IMG/VR virus record: IMGVR_UViG_3300024346_000161
Coordinates: 1 to 42,000 of that record
From: a virus
Reading direction: 5' to 3' (one strand)
DNA length: 42,000 nt
Part shown: in pieces, positions 25,626-32,704 of the stretch
Numbering within the stretch: the first letter of the stretch is position 1
Layout: the number at the start of each line of letters is the position of its first letter
Notes under the pieces: generated by a model
Database searches by the model: none
Seen by the model: only the letters and a program-made list of their open reading frames with translations
Told to the model about the DNA's origin: nothing
Position numbers and translations under genes: made by a program

Positions 25626-26475
25626 CCCATCTATGAGTACTATTGTTAAAAACTCTCATCTTTTTAGGCTCTTTAACCTTTGTAGTTTCTGGTTGTTTGA
25701 TTACATCAACAACTCCATAACTTTTTTCAATACTCTGTAATTCGTCGATCTCTTCAATAATCTCTTCCTCGAGGTCTTCAATAGAATCTTCTAAATCTTC
25801 AATAGAATCTTCTAACTCATCGATTTTTAACTCTATTTCTGGAGTTGATATTTCAACGTTTTCTAAAACTTCAATAGAATCTTCTAATTCCTCAATAGTT
25901 GATTCTAACTCTTCAAGTTCCTTGAAATCTTCGTAAATATTTTCCTCTAAAGATTCTTTACTTTTTTTTTCAGGATGATTAATTTCCTCAGCAATTACAT
26001 CCAAATCTTCAACTCTGATCGGGTCTGTTTCACTCTCAGGTTTAATATAATCAACCAATGATTTAATAAATCCTAATGCTACAAGTGGTAGAATTGCTCC
26101 TGAAACTGCTGCTAGCAACCTTTTTTGTGCAATTACTTCCCATTCTACAAGGTTAAATAATTCAACCCATCCTTGGAAATCTTTAATGTGGCTATATGCA
26201 TAGTACATATTACCCTGCATTTGCATTGCAGTAATTACAATGAATAGGGCCCATACCATAGTTTTATTCATTTTGTCCAATGTGATTAGGGCTGCTAGGG
26301 ATGCTGCTGCTCCTAATTCAAATCCAATTGCTAATGAAATAGCCAACCAATCAGGATTTGACAATTTAAAAAAGTCAATTACGTGGATTGTTGAAATAAT
26401 TGAAACTAATAGGTATAAGGATACGAATGTTCCTATGATAAATGCATTAACTGCCTTGCTCTTCGATGTTCTCAT
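25609..26475 (-). CDS. Four-helix membrane protein with acidic coiled-coil tail, 288 aa
   Basis: Hydrophobic segments at about residues 8-30, 42-64, 72-90 and 116-140 give four membrane helices (FIIGTFVSLYLLVSIIST, AISLAIGFELGAAASLAALI, WALFIVITAMQM, AAVSGAILPLVALGF). From about 175 on, a strongly acidic heptad region repeats LEDSIEDL-type units, encoded by near-identical DNA repeats of TCAATAGAATCTTCTAA. The tail ends in a basic stretch (VKEPKKMRVFNNSTHRW). It lies in the lysis region; function unknown. Confidence 0.8.
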   Translation of the reverse strand: MRTSKSKAVNAFIIGTFVSLYLLVSIISTIHVIDFFKLSNPDWLAISLAIGFELGAAASLAALITLDKMNKTMVWALFIVITAMQMQGNMYYAYSHIKDFQGWVELFNLVEWEVIAQKRLLAAVSGAILPLVALGFIKSLVDYIKPESETDPIRVEDLDVIAEEINHPEKKSKESLEENIYEDFKELEELESTIEELEDSIEVLENVEISTPEIELKIDELEDSIEDLEDSIEDLEEEIIEEIDELQSIEKSYGVVDVIKQPETTKVKEPKKMRVFNNSTHRWDEVDG

Positions 26476-26671
26476 CTTGCTCTGTATTTTTATAAAATAT
26501 TTTATTTACTAAAAGATCTGGATTGTTCAATTCTTGTTGACGCTCCGCACATCCACAATCTTTATAACCTAATGCTTTTGCAATTTTATCTGCAGCGATA
26601 TCAAGTTTGATTGCATTTGTAAATTTGGCAACATCATCGCCAAATCCTTGTGATCTTTTTTCGATTGCCAT
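26447..26671 (-). CDS. Small hypothetical protein with CGC motif, 74 aa
   Basis: The sequence KALGYKDCGCAERQQELNNP is a compact conserved-looking block with two close cysteines and may bind metal. The protein overlaps the membrane-protein gene by 29 bases and follows a small anchored protein. Similar short CxC proteins occur in phage structural or lysis regions; I cannot be more exact. Confidence 0.75.
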   Translation of the reverse strand: MAIEKRSQGFGDDVAKFTNAIKLDIAADKIAKALGYKDCGCAERQQELNNPDLLVNKIFYKNTEQDENIEEQGS

Positions 26672-26672
26672 A

Positions 26673-26972
26673 TTATTTAGATTCCTCTAATTTTTTAATT
26701 TCTGCTTCGATTTGGTTTTGTCTCTGCACATCTAACATTTTTCTGTCAGTAGCCTGAATCATCCTTTTTTCAGATTTTAAACCTTCGATTTGTAAATCAG
26801 ATGCCGTTGGAAGTTTCTTAATAGTGTTAATGATTTCCTGTTCTTTTCTTAATTCTTTTTTAACAATTGTTAATTCAGAATCCACTGAACATGATTTAAA
26901 GTATACCAATACTAATAGAACTGTAATTACTTTAGAACCGTGGTTTTTGAAAAATAGATTAAATTTATTCAT
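26673..26972 (-). CDS. Single-helix membrane protein with coiled coil, 99 aa
   Basis: One N-terminal membrane segment (about residues 13-28, SKVITVLLVLVYFKSCS) precedes a charged coiled coil to the end (ELRKEQEIINTIKKLP onward). This is the architecture of an inner-membrane spanin subunit, and it lies near the endolysin, but no partner lipoprotein was seen and the Cys after the helix does not fit a clean lipobox. Confidence 0.7.
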   Translation of the reverse strand: MNKFNLFFKNHGSKVITVLLVLVYFKSCSVDSELTIVKKELRKEQEIINTIKKLPTASDLQIEGLKSEKRMIQATDRKMLDVQRQNQIEAEIKKLEESK

Positions 26973-26995
26973 AATGTTATTTTGTTTTTACGTTA

Positions 26996-28063
26996 TTATA
27001 TATTTCCTTTAATTTCACGAATTTTTTCAGGTGTTAAGGCCTTTAAGAACTCAACAAATAAGTTGATGCAATTTTTAACATCGTCCTTGTGCGCCATTTC
27101 GCATGTTGTATGCATATACTTTAATGGAGTCGCCAAGATCGCTGTTGGTGTATTTTCTAAAAAGAAAGCCATTGTATCATTTCCATAACTACCAACTGTT
27201 AATTGTACTGGAATCTTTTTACTATCTGCAACTTCTCTTAACAACTTGTTAATTTTTCTATGATTTTGTGCAGTGTACTCTAAACATGGACCCTCTCCAC
27301 CTTTATTATCTCCATCTTTTGCCTTGTCGATTTTAGGAGTATTTGTATTGTGGCAAACATCATGTACTAGAGCAAGATCTGCTTGTAATTTTTTAGCGAT
27401 CATTTTTGCACCATATAATCCAACCTCTTCTTGAACTGAATTTACAACATGCAAATTATATGGTAATGCATATCCATCCAATTTTCTTAGTGCTTCTGCA
27501 ATAATATAACCACCAATCTTATTATCTAATGATCGACCTACATAATAATCTCCAATCTCTTCGAATTGAGTATCGAATGTGATTAGGTTTCCAACTTCAA
27601 CTCCAGCTTTAACAACTGCGTCCTTGTCTTTAAGACCCATATCAACCCATAATTCATGTTGCTCATAACCTTTTTCAGTATATGAATCTCTTGTATGAAT
27701 TGCTGGCCATCCGAAAAGTCCTCTTAATTTTTTACCATCATGTGTATGAATGATAACTGTTTTTGATGGAGCAATCATATTATCAGAACCTCCATGTCTT
27801 TTAACTCTAATCATACCATCACCTTCAATATGAGTTACAATCCATGCAATTTCATCACAGTGTGCTTCAATTACAACATTAAGGCTTGAATCTTCAGTAT
27901 GAGCAGTTTTTAAAGTTGCAACTGCCGTTCCGTAAGCATCTACTGTTACTTTATTAACATAAGGTCGAACATAATCGATCCATATTTTTTGACCTTCGGT
28001 TTCTTGTGCAACTGGTGCGTATGCATTCAAATATTGATGCAAGAATTTTTTGTTACTTTTCAT
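26996..28063 (-). CDS. M42-family aminopeptidase, 355 aa
   Basis: This resembles M42 (PepA/FrvX/CelM type) zinc aminopeptidases, about 350 aa. Metal and catalytic segments are visible in order: VVIEAHCDEIAW (His68, Asp70), RSLDNKIGGY, NSVQEEVGLYGA with the paired Glu, LVHDVCHN, and MHTTCEMAHKDD with the C-terminal His. Such enzymes release N-terminal residues from peptides in self-compartmented tetrahedral shells. The gene is coupled to the LOG-family gene (TAATG). In a phage it may recycle amino acids from degraded host protein. Confidence 0.9.
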   Translation of the reverse strand: MKSNKKFLHQYLNAYAPVAQETEGQKIWIDYVRPYVNKVTVDAYGTAVATLKTAHTEDSSLNVVIEAHCDEIAWIVTHIEGDGMIRVKRHGGSDNMIAPSKTVIIHTHDGKKLRGLFGWPAIHTRDSYTEKGYEQHELWVDMGLKDKDAVVKAGVEVGNLITFDTQFEEIGDYYVGRSLDNKIGGYIIAEALRKLDGYALPYNLHVVNSVQEEVGLYGAKMIAKKLQADLALVHDVCHNTNTPKIDKAKDGDNKGGEGPCLEYTAQNHRKINKLLREVADSKKIPVQLTVGSYGNDTMAFFLENTPTAILATPLKYMHTTCEMAHKDDVKNCINLFVEFLKALTPEKIREIKGNI

Positions 28064-28719
28064 TAAAAATTTGTTTCGTTAGTTTTATACTTGTTATGAT
28101 ATTCTACAATTTTATCTCTGGCCTCTTCTGCTGTATCGACGATTCTAAATAGATTTAAGTCCTTTTCACTAACCATTCCATTTTCAACTGCTACATCTTT
28201 AATCCATTCAACAATTCCAGACCAATATTCTTTGCCTACAAGTACGATTGGATATTTTATGTTATGTCCACACTGTGCAAGTGTAACTGCTTCAAAGAAT
28301 TCATCAAGAGTTCCTAGACCTCCTGGAAACACTACAAATCCTTGTGAATATTTTAGGAACATTACTTTGCGGGTAAAGAAGTATCTACATTCAACACCAA
28401 GATCAACATAAGGGTTCATACCAGCTTCGAAGGGCAATTCAATTCCAATTCCAATAGATTTACCACCAACTTCTTTTGCACCTTGATTTGCACCTTGCAT
28501 AATTCCAGGTCCACCTCCAGTGATAACTCCAAATCCTTCTCTACTTATAAGAGCTCCAAACTTTCGGGCCTCTTCGTACCATTTACTCATAACTTGGGTT
28601 CTGGCACTACCGAACACTGAAATGCAGGGTCCTAATTCACTAAAAGTATCAAAACCTTTCGTGAATTCACCTTGAATTCTCAGGATCTGCCATGCATCAT
28701 TTGCTTTATTCCTCTCCAT
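28063..28719 (-). CDS. LOG-family nucleotide phosphoribohydrolase, 218 aa
   Basis: The two signature motifs are intact: GGGPGIMQGANQGAKE (68-83) and FPGGLGTLDEFFEA (131-144). LOG proteins hydrolyse nucleoside 5'-monophosphates to the base and ribose 5-phosphate; the family was once annotated as lysine decarboxylase. The length fits. It overlaps the nuclease gene by 14 bases and is coupled to the peptidase. It may contribute to nucleotide salvage or counter nucleotide-based defence signals; the latter is inference. Confidence 0.9.
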   Translation of the reverse strand: MERNKANDAWQILRIQGEFTKGFDTFSELGPCISVFGSARTQVMSKWYEEARKFGALISREGFGVITGGGPGIMQGANQGAKEVGGKSIGIGIELPFEAGMNPYVDLGVECRYFFTRKVMFLKYSQGFVVFPGGLGTLDEFFEAVTLAQCGHNIKYPIVLVGKEYWSGIVEWIKDVAVENGMVSEKDLNLFRIVDTAEEARDKIVEYHNKYKTNETNF

Positions 28720-29458
28720 TTTCTAACTTATATTGATTTAATCTTTTTGTAAATTCTTTAAAATAATATTTTATGTCGCTTTGTGTCAATGTAAAAATTT
28801 GTGGTTTGTCATCAATTTCGTTTGCCATCCAAATTTCGCATCCAGTCGGTACAATTCCTGTTCTCTCCCAGAATGCTATTGAATAACCTGCAACTTGACA
28901 AAAATAATCTTCAATCCACTCATCTCTTTTTGGCTTTCGACTATTCTTATAGTCGATAATTAGTATTTTGTTTCCAACAATTTCCGAAGCATTATCAAGG
29001 GTTCCTGCATATCCTCTCTTTGACCAAATAAATTTTTCAGCGGCAAGTACTTTAACCACTCTATCAAAAAATTCATCATGATGTCGCCAGAATTTTAGGA
29101 AGAATTCCCAACCCTGTTTGAGCCATTCCTCACCAGAGGGATCCTCATTGAATTGGTTAATCTCTCCGTCAGTTTGTGATATAAATATCAATTGAGATAA
29201 TCGTTGACAAGGTGTTCCCTGAAGACCCTTATACAATTCAAGAAGTCGGTGCATAATAGTACCTCGATTCATTGAAAGATTCGAGATCCGGTCAGCCTCT
29301 TCATGACCAACACTATCTCTCCATTCATCCAATCCACTTTTGTCCTTAGTATTTCCAAGAATTGTTGTCATACTGGGAAATGTCCCAATATGCTCACCAT
29401 CAACCGTTATTTGATAATATCGACGCCCATTGACTTCGACCCTTTCAATAGATTCCAT
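28706..29458 (-). CDS. PD-(D/E)XK nuclease, RecB/Cas4-like, 250 aa
   Basis: The order of conserved residues matches RecB-family exonucleases: RGTIMHRLLEL (His70), AAEKFIWS (Glu141), GTLDNASEI (Asp155), ILIIDYKNSRKP (Asp169, Lys171) and CQVAGYSIAF (Gln188 and Tyr192). It would cut or resect DNA. Start and stop overlap both neighbours, so it is part of a tight four-gene unit. A role in recombination or host DNA breakdown is likely. Confidence 0.9.
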   Translation of the reverse strand: MESIERVEVNGRRYYQITVDGEHIGTFPSMTTILGNTKDKSGLDEWRDSVGHEEADRISNLSMNRGTIMHRLLELYKGLQGTPCQRLSQLIFISQTDGEINQFNEDPSGEEWLKQGWEFFLKFWRHHDEFFDRVVKVLAAEKFIWSKRGYAGTLDNASEIVGNKILIIDYKNSRKPKRDEWIEDYFCQVAGYSIAFWERTGIVPTGCEIWMANEIDDKPQIFTLTQSDIKYYFKEFTKRLNQYKLENGEE

Positions 29459-29883
29459 TACACGAATAGAGTTACAGCCCAGTTAATAGCAAATCCAATT
29501 GCAACTAAAATTCCTGCAAATAAAACGTTTCTAATAAATGATGGTATGTTAAAATAATCATTCTCTGGATAGAGAATTACAAGAAATTGATTGGTTCCAG
29601 GTATTTTGCTAATATCTGGGAATGAAAGGTCCGAAAGACCATATTTCATAAGAAGTTCATTAATTGGAGATAACTGCTGGAAAACAATAGATTGCTGAAC
29701 CATTTCTGGTTGATTTACAAACTCTTCTTTGATTTCCATAACGCCATAAATTCTACCAATCCAATCAACTCTAAGATTTTGAGCATTTAATTCTGCTTCG
29801 ATAGATTTTACTGCTTTATAATATTTTCTATTAATCCAAGCCTCTCTAAAGAAACGAGGCCAATATAACAATGCATCCTTCAT
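29458..29883 (-). CDS. Membrane-anchored hypothetical protein, 141 aa
   Basis: The soluble part occupies residues 1-115; a C-terminal hydrophobic helix (about 117-139, VLFAGILVAIGFAINWAVTL) anchors it. A helical N terminus (RFFREAWINRKYYKAVKSIE) is followed by alpha/beta sequence. The gene starts the operon, after a class II promoter. No family is recognised. Confidence 0.75.
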   Translation of the reverse strand: MKDALLYWPRFFREAWINRKYYKAVKSIEAELNAQNLRVDWIGRIYGVMEIKEEFVNQPEMVQQSIVFQQLSPINELLMKYGLSDLSFPDISKIPGTNQFLVILYPENDYFNIPSFIRNVLFAGILVAIGFAINWAVTLFV

Positions 29884-29902
29884 AGTTTATTTATTTTAAA
29901 TA

Positions 29903-29931
29903 ATTATATCAATATCTTTGGATTTGTTTCA
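29903..29931 (-). promoter_or_regulatory. Class II promoter for the nuclease-LOG-peptidase unit
   Basis: Minus strand TGAAACAAA, exactly 12 bases, then GATATAAT, 20 bases upstream of the 29883 start. Confidence 0.8.
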
Positions 29932-29971
29932 TATTAATCTTCTTGATATATAGTTAAAAATACATAATCAA

Positions 29972-31162
29972 ATGGCGCAATATAGACCCTTTGCATTTTG
30001 GGATGGAGTATCGACACTACCGAGTGGAATCAGTCAATCTCAAAATATCTTGATCGGAGTGGGCGATCAAGATTATTATAACTTGGGAGGCCTTACATGG
30101 TGGGCTGGACCAGATGAATCTTTAGGATATGTTATTGCATATCAAGATCCGACACTAAATCACCCTAATCCTTTAAATATTCCTTGTGGAATTGGATTCT
30201 TAAGAAGTAGTTCCCTAACAGATATTTCTTTCTTAGAGACCTTTAATCACTTAATGGTATCACTATCACAACCAACCCTTTCAAATGTTAATGATGCAAA
30301 GGCATGGTTATTGGCAAATGGATATTGGACAAGTTTTGGCGAATCCCCATGGGCTTATGGTAATTCATCAATTGCTCCATTAGCACCATCAACTCCATCA
30401 ACTCCAGGAATTAACGAAACATTATATTGGGAAGGTGGTTTTTCGGGAACAGAAACTGAATTTTCAACGATTGGCACAAACTCATTATCAATGACTCAAA
30501 ATATTATAGTGAATAACGTTTCATCTGATATTAATGGTAATCCGGCAGGAAATCAAAGTACATTCCTATTGGGAATTCCGACAGGAACTCTATTAGAAAT
30601 TACAAATACACAGTATCCTACACAAAATATAATCCTTGAAGTTAATAGTGTTGCACCACATTACGGAAGTACTACTGTAATGAATATTAGTGTGTCTTAT
30701 GTTTCTGGTAGTGCAACGGGAGGTCCTTACTTATTTGAATTCCATTTCTATAGTCCAACCCAAAACACAGGAGCAGGAGAATGGTACTTCTATAGTGATG
30801 AAGGACCTGTTAATGCAGCGGAACCCGTAGATGATGGAAATGCACTTTTTATAACTAATACATCTTTCGAAACATATAATCCGAACATCACTGGAAATTT
30901 ATTCTTTAATGTGAATGATACTAGTGGAGTTAGTCACCTTACTGAATTCCAAAGTTTAATAGATAATTCAGGAACCATAATGATATATCAAAATGGAGAT
31001 TTTGTAGAATATACTTCAATGCAGAATGATGGAGGTTTTGAAATTATAGCAGCTCCTGGAGGATCCTACCTTAAAATTGATACTTCAATCGCGAACATAG
31101 GACAACCTGCTGCGAATCCTTTCGTGTATGCAGATCCTATCACAATTTCAATTTCAATTTAA
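29972..31162 (+). CDS. Fibre or adhesin-like structural protein, 396 aa
   Basis: The only plus-strand gene of the window. Residues 1-130 form an aromatic-rich domain (MAQYRPFAFWDGVSTLPSG, LGGLTWWAGPDESLGYVIAY). A Ser/Pro/Thr linker ([13 protein letters not shown]) leads to beta-rich C-terminal domains (about 150-396). The segment starting STIGTNSLSMTQNIIVNN with LLGIPTGTLLEIT parallels the second insert of the collagen-like fibre, which has [20 protein letters not shown] in the same relative place. A receptor-binding or decoration role is likely. A strong terminator follows. Confidence 0.85.
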   Translation: MAQYRPFAFWDGVSTLPSGISQSQNILIGVGDQDYYNLGGLTWWAGPDESLGYVIAYQDPTLNHPNPLNIPCGIGFLRSSSLTDISFLETFNHLMVSLSQPTLSNVNDAKAWLLANGYWTSFGESPWAYGNSSIAPLAPSTPSTPGINETLYWEGGFSGTETEFSTIGTNSLSMTQNIIVNNVSSDINGNPAGNQSTFLLGIPTGTLLEITNTQYPTQNIILEVNSVAPHYGSTTVMNISVSYVSGSATGGPYLFEFHFYSPTQNTGAGEWYFYSDEGPVNAAEPVDDGNALFITNTSFETYNPNITGNLFFNVNDTSGVSHLTEFQSLIDNSGTIMIYQNGDFVEYTSMQNDGGFEIIAAPGGSYLKIDTSIANIGQPAANPFVYADPITISISI

Positions 31163-31183
31163 TACAAACAATTTAAAACAAAG

Positions 31184-31205
31184 AAAGGGACCGAAAGGTC
31201 CCTTT
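31184..31205 (+). terminator. Intrinsic terminator of the plus-strand gene
   Basis: AAAGGGACC, GAAA tetraloop, GGTCCCTTT, then TATTTT. Perfect nine-base stem. Confidence 0.9.
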
Positions 31206-31297
31206 TATTTTGTGGATAGGTCAGACGCGTTCTGCCTATCGAGACCTCGTCGTTGAACTTCTGGAAGCCAGAGCGTACCGAGACACTTTAATACGCA
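31206..31297. other. Non-coding, GC-richer stretch with small hairpins
   Basis: No gene is visible. It contains a hairpin GATAGG-T-CAGA / TCTG-CCTATC at 31215-31240 and a small CTGG-CTT-CCAG stem, unlike the AT-rich intergenic DNA elsewhere. It follows the second permuted-type tRNA unit on the minus strand and may be its 3' part, a processing element or a small RNA. Confidence 0.4.
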
Positions 31298-31431
31298 GGA
31301 TGGGTTTTTGTACGTGCTCTACCAACTGAGCTACTATGAACTGACCAATTAAGGCCTTGATCCAATGATGGGACTCGAACCCATGACCACGAGGTTAACA
31401 GCCTAGATTTTATTATTTGCAGTAACCATCC
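31298..31431 (-). tRNA. Permuted-type tRNA unit 2 (Asn-like 3' part upstream of a tRNA 5' part); possibly degenerate
   Basis: In minus-strand order: outer arm GGATGG, element TTACTGCAA, an anticodon loop CTGTTAA (GUU, Asn) with partner strand CCTCG, T arm ATGGG-TTCGAGT-CCCAT, acceptor strand CATTGGA (31361-31367), a 20-base linker, then acceptor strand TTCATAG (31334-31340), a perfect D arm GCTC-AGTTGGTA-GAGC, CGTAC, and outer arm CCATCC (31298-31303). Neither half has its missing partner in the normal order. The outer arms pair over six bases as in the Leu-like unit. Against a working gene: the acceptor strands pair at only five of seven positions and CGTAC does not match CCTCG. It may be decayed or two unrelated fragments. 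Confidence 0.45.
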
Positions 31432-31432
31432 T

Positions 31433-31521
31433 TGGTACTCGGGGCGGGAATCGAACCCGCACGAACATCACTGTCCAAGGGATTTTAAGTCCCTCGTGTC
31501 TACCAATTTCACCACCCGAGC
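31433..31521 (-). tRNA. tRNA-Leu(UAA)
   Basis: A complete class II tRNA: acceptor GCTCGGG/CCCGAGT, D arm with GAAATTGGTAGAC, anticodon stem AGGGA/TCCCT with loop CTTAAAA (anticodon UAA), long variable arm, T arm GCGGG-TTCGATT-CCCGC, discriminator A and an encoded CCA. All arms pair normally. Confidence 0.95.
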
Positions 31522-31601
31522 AGTTTAATATTTACAGGATAACATTTGTTTGAGTAAAAGTCAAATTTGTTAATTTGCTGAACGTATCCTTTAAAATATT
31601 G

Positions 31602-31675
31602 TGGAGGATATCGGAGTCGAACCGATGACCCCTTGCGTGCAAGGCAAGTGCTCTAGCCAGCTGAGCTAATCCCCC
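31602..31675 (-). tRNA. tRNA-Ala(UGC)
   Basis: Acceptor GGGGGAT/ATCCTCC (one G-U), D arm GCTC-AGCTGGCTA-GAGC, anticodon stem CTTGC/GCAAG with loop CTTGCAC (anticodon UGC), T arm ATCGG-TTCGACT-CCGAT, discriminator A. No CCA is encoded. The G-U here is at the third pair, so the usual alanine G3-U70 identity element is present. Confidence 0.95.
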
Positions 31676-31681
31676 AATAAC

Positions 31682-31822
31682 AGGTTCCATTTTCTTTGAC
31701 CGGTGTGTCTACCAATTTCACCACTCTCCAAATACTTTAAAATTTGTTGGAGAGGTAGGACTCGAACCTACACATCTTTCGATACCAGTTTCCTTATAGA
31801 ATTTAATTGCTGTAAGGAACCT
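31682..31822 (-). tRNA. Candidate circularly permuted tRNA-Leu
   Basis: In minus-strand order the 3' half comes first: anticodon-stem strand ACTGG (31785-31789), variable arm with ATC-GAAA-GAT, T arm GTAGG-TTCGAGT-CCTAC, acceptor CTCTCCA and discriminator A (31747). After a 16-base linker comes the 5' half: acceptor TGGAGAG (31724-31730), the same D region as tRNA-Leu(UAA), and anticodon-stem strand CCGGT (31699-31703). Both cross-pairings, TGGAGAG/CTCTCCA and CCGGT/ACTGG, are complete (one G-U). Outer arms AGGTTCC (31816-31822) and GGAACCT (31682-31688) also pair. The anticodon is unresolved: a simple join gives loop CAAAGAA (AAG, Leu) but without U33. How it would be processed is not visible. 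Confidence 0.65.
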
Positions 31823-32025
31823 AATTTTTATTATGTAAAAGAACTAATTGATATTATATATCTGTTAAAACTTGCAATCTTGAGAAACAATGCATACTCA
31901 TCAAAAACTCAAAATCACTTCCTACTTACTTATTTAGGCTCGGCAATCCCATCTGTATATTGTTTGAACCTTCACATTAAGGTGTGTATGCCATTAACGC
32001 TACTCAAACAGTTTTTTTAGGTTAG
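31823..32025. other. Non-coding gap upstream of the permuted tRNA-Leu unit
   Basis: No convincing gene on either strand; a plus-strand frame exists but overlaps the tRNA unit and has no leader or composition support. The minus strand contains GGGATTGCCGAGCC and GGTTCAAAC, which look tRNA- or intron-like in isolation but do not fold into complete arms. It may be a primary-transcript leader. Confidence 0.4.
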
Positions 32026-32202
32026 TTATGCTTTTTTAGCGTCAGAAACATGGTTTCTTACATCTTGTGCTAAAGTTTTAATAGTTTGCATTGCTTTACG
32101 AACTCGTGTTCCAGCAGCACCATTACCTTTCTCTTCAAATTTTGCAGCATCTTCTCTAACTGAGTCGATAACTTCTACGATTTGGTTTAATAGTTGTTCC
32201 AT
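32026..32202 (-). CDS. Histone H1-like (Hc1-type) protein, 58 aa
   Basis: The ATG at 32202 opens a 58-codon frame: MEQLLNQIVEVIDSVREDAA, then KFEEKGNGAAGTRVRKAMQT and IKTLAQDVRNHVSDAKKA. The block EKGNxAAGTRVRKAMQxxKxLAQ is the hallmark of the Hc1-like histone family of Bacteroidota and Chlamydia. The usual lysine-rich tail is cut to KKA. Such proteins bind DNA; a phage copy may compact phage DNA or compete with the host protein. It has a class II promoter. Confidence 0.85.
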   Translation of the reverse strand: MEQLLNQIVEVIDSVREDAAKFEEKGNGAAGTRVRKAMQTIKTLAQDVRNHVSDAKKA

Positions 32203-32225
32203 TGTTTTTAAATTTTGATTCGTTA

Positions 32226-32254
32226 GTTATATAGGTTTATTTGAGTTTGTTTCA
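32226..32254 (-). promoter_or_regulatory. Class II promoter for the Hc1-like gene
   Basis: Minus strand TGAAACAAA, exactly 12 bases, then TATATAAC, 23 bases upstream of the 32202 start. Confidence 0.75.
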
Positions 32255-32470
32255 AAAGTTTGTTTGTTTTCCATCAACTAAAATTTGAACAATATTCTCG
32301 GAACTATTTGTTCGAATATACTTAATGTATGCCTTTGGATTTTTAACATTATCGTACACTTTAATTCTGTTCTCATAATGAACTTCAACTACACTTCCAC
32401 CTGGAATTGTCGATTGCGGATTAGTTCGAAACTCTTGTCCGACAAATACTTTATTCTTTTCCATTTTCAA
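32252..32470 (-). CDS. Small hypothetical protein, 72 aa
   Basis: A beta-rich soluble protein (VFVGQEFRTNPQSTIPGGSV). The third codon is also ATG (MEKNK, base 32464) and is an equally good start. It overlaps the upstream gene by 20 bases and its end overlaps the class II promoter of the Hc1 gene. No family recognised. Confidence 0.7.
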   Translation of the reverse strand: MKMEKNKVFVGQEFRTNPQSTIPGGSVVEVHYENRIKVYDNVKNPKAYIKYIRTNSSENIVQILVDGKQTNF

Positions 32471-32693
32471 TTACCTTTCTAATTCGGTTAAATATTTTTT
32501 CTAGGTCTTCTGATGAATCAACTGACCATTTTTCAGTGCTGATTGTAAAGAAGCAATCACCATCTCGATCAATACCAAGACTTGATTGTGCTTTAACTTC
32601 CAAGAATTCATATTCATCTTGGCTATCCAAACAATTTGGGTCCTGTGAGAATCTAAAAGTTGCCTCTTCTAAAATGATACCTTGTTCCTCCAT
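32451..32693 (-). CDS. Small acidic hypothetical protein, 80 aa
   Basis: A soluble acidic protein (MEEQGIILEEATFRFSQDPN) ending in a helix (SSEDLEKIFNRIRKVIEN). It is 11 bases downstream of the DNA ligase gene on the same strand and likely in its transcript. Function unknown. Confidence 0.7.
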   Translation of the reverse strand: MEEQGIILEEATFRFSQDPNCLDSQDEYEFLEVKAQSSLGIDRDGDCFFTISTEKWSVDSSEDLEKIFNRIRKVIENGKE

Positions 32694-32704
32694 ATTAGTT
32701 ATAT

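Noticed and set aside
31920-32000. A third tRNA half (GGTTCAAAC, GATTGCCGAGCC)
   Set aside because: The T-loop-like string has no closing stem and the D-like part lacks the GG; no partner strands were found.
31703-32020. Plus-strand frame of 105 codons
   Set aside because: It overlaps the permuted tRNA-Leu unit and the end of the Hc1 gap, has no leader and an odd composition.
31823-32025. A group I intron or permuted intron-exon that would explain the split tRNAs
   Set aside because: I could not find convincing P, Q, R and S core segments, and only about 20 bases separate the 5' half from tRNA-Ala, too few for half an intron. A covariance-model search would settle it.
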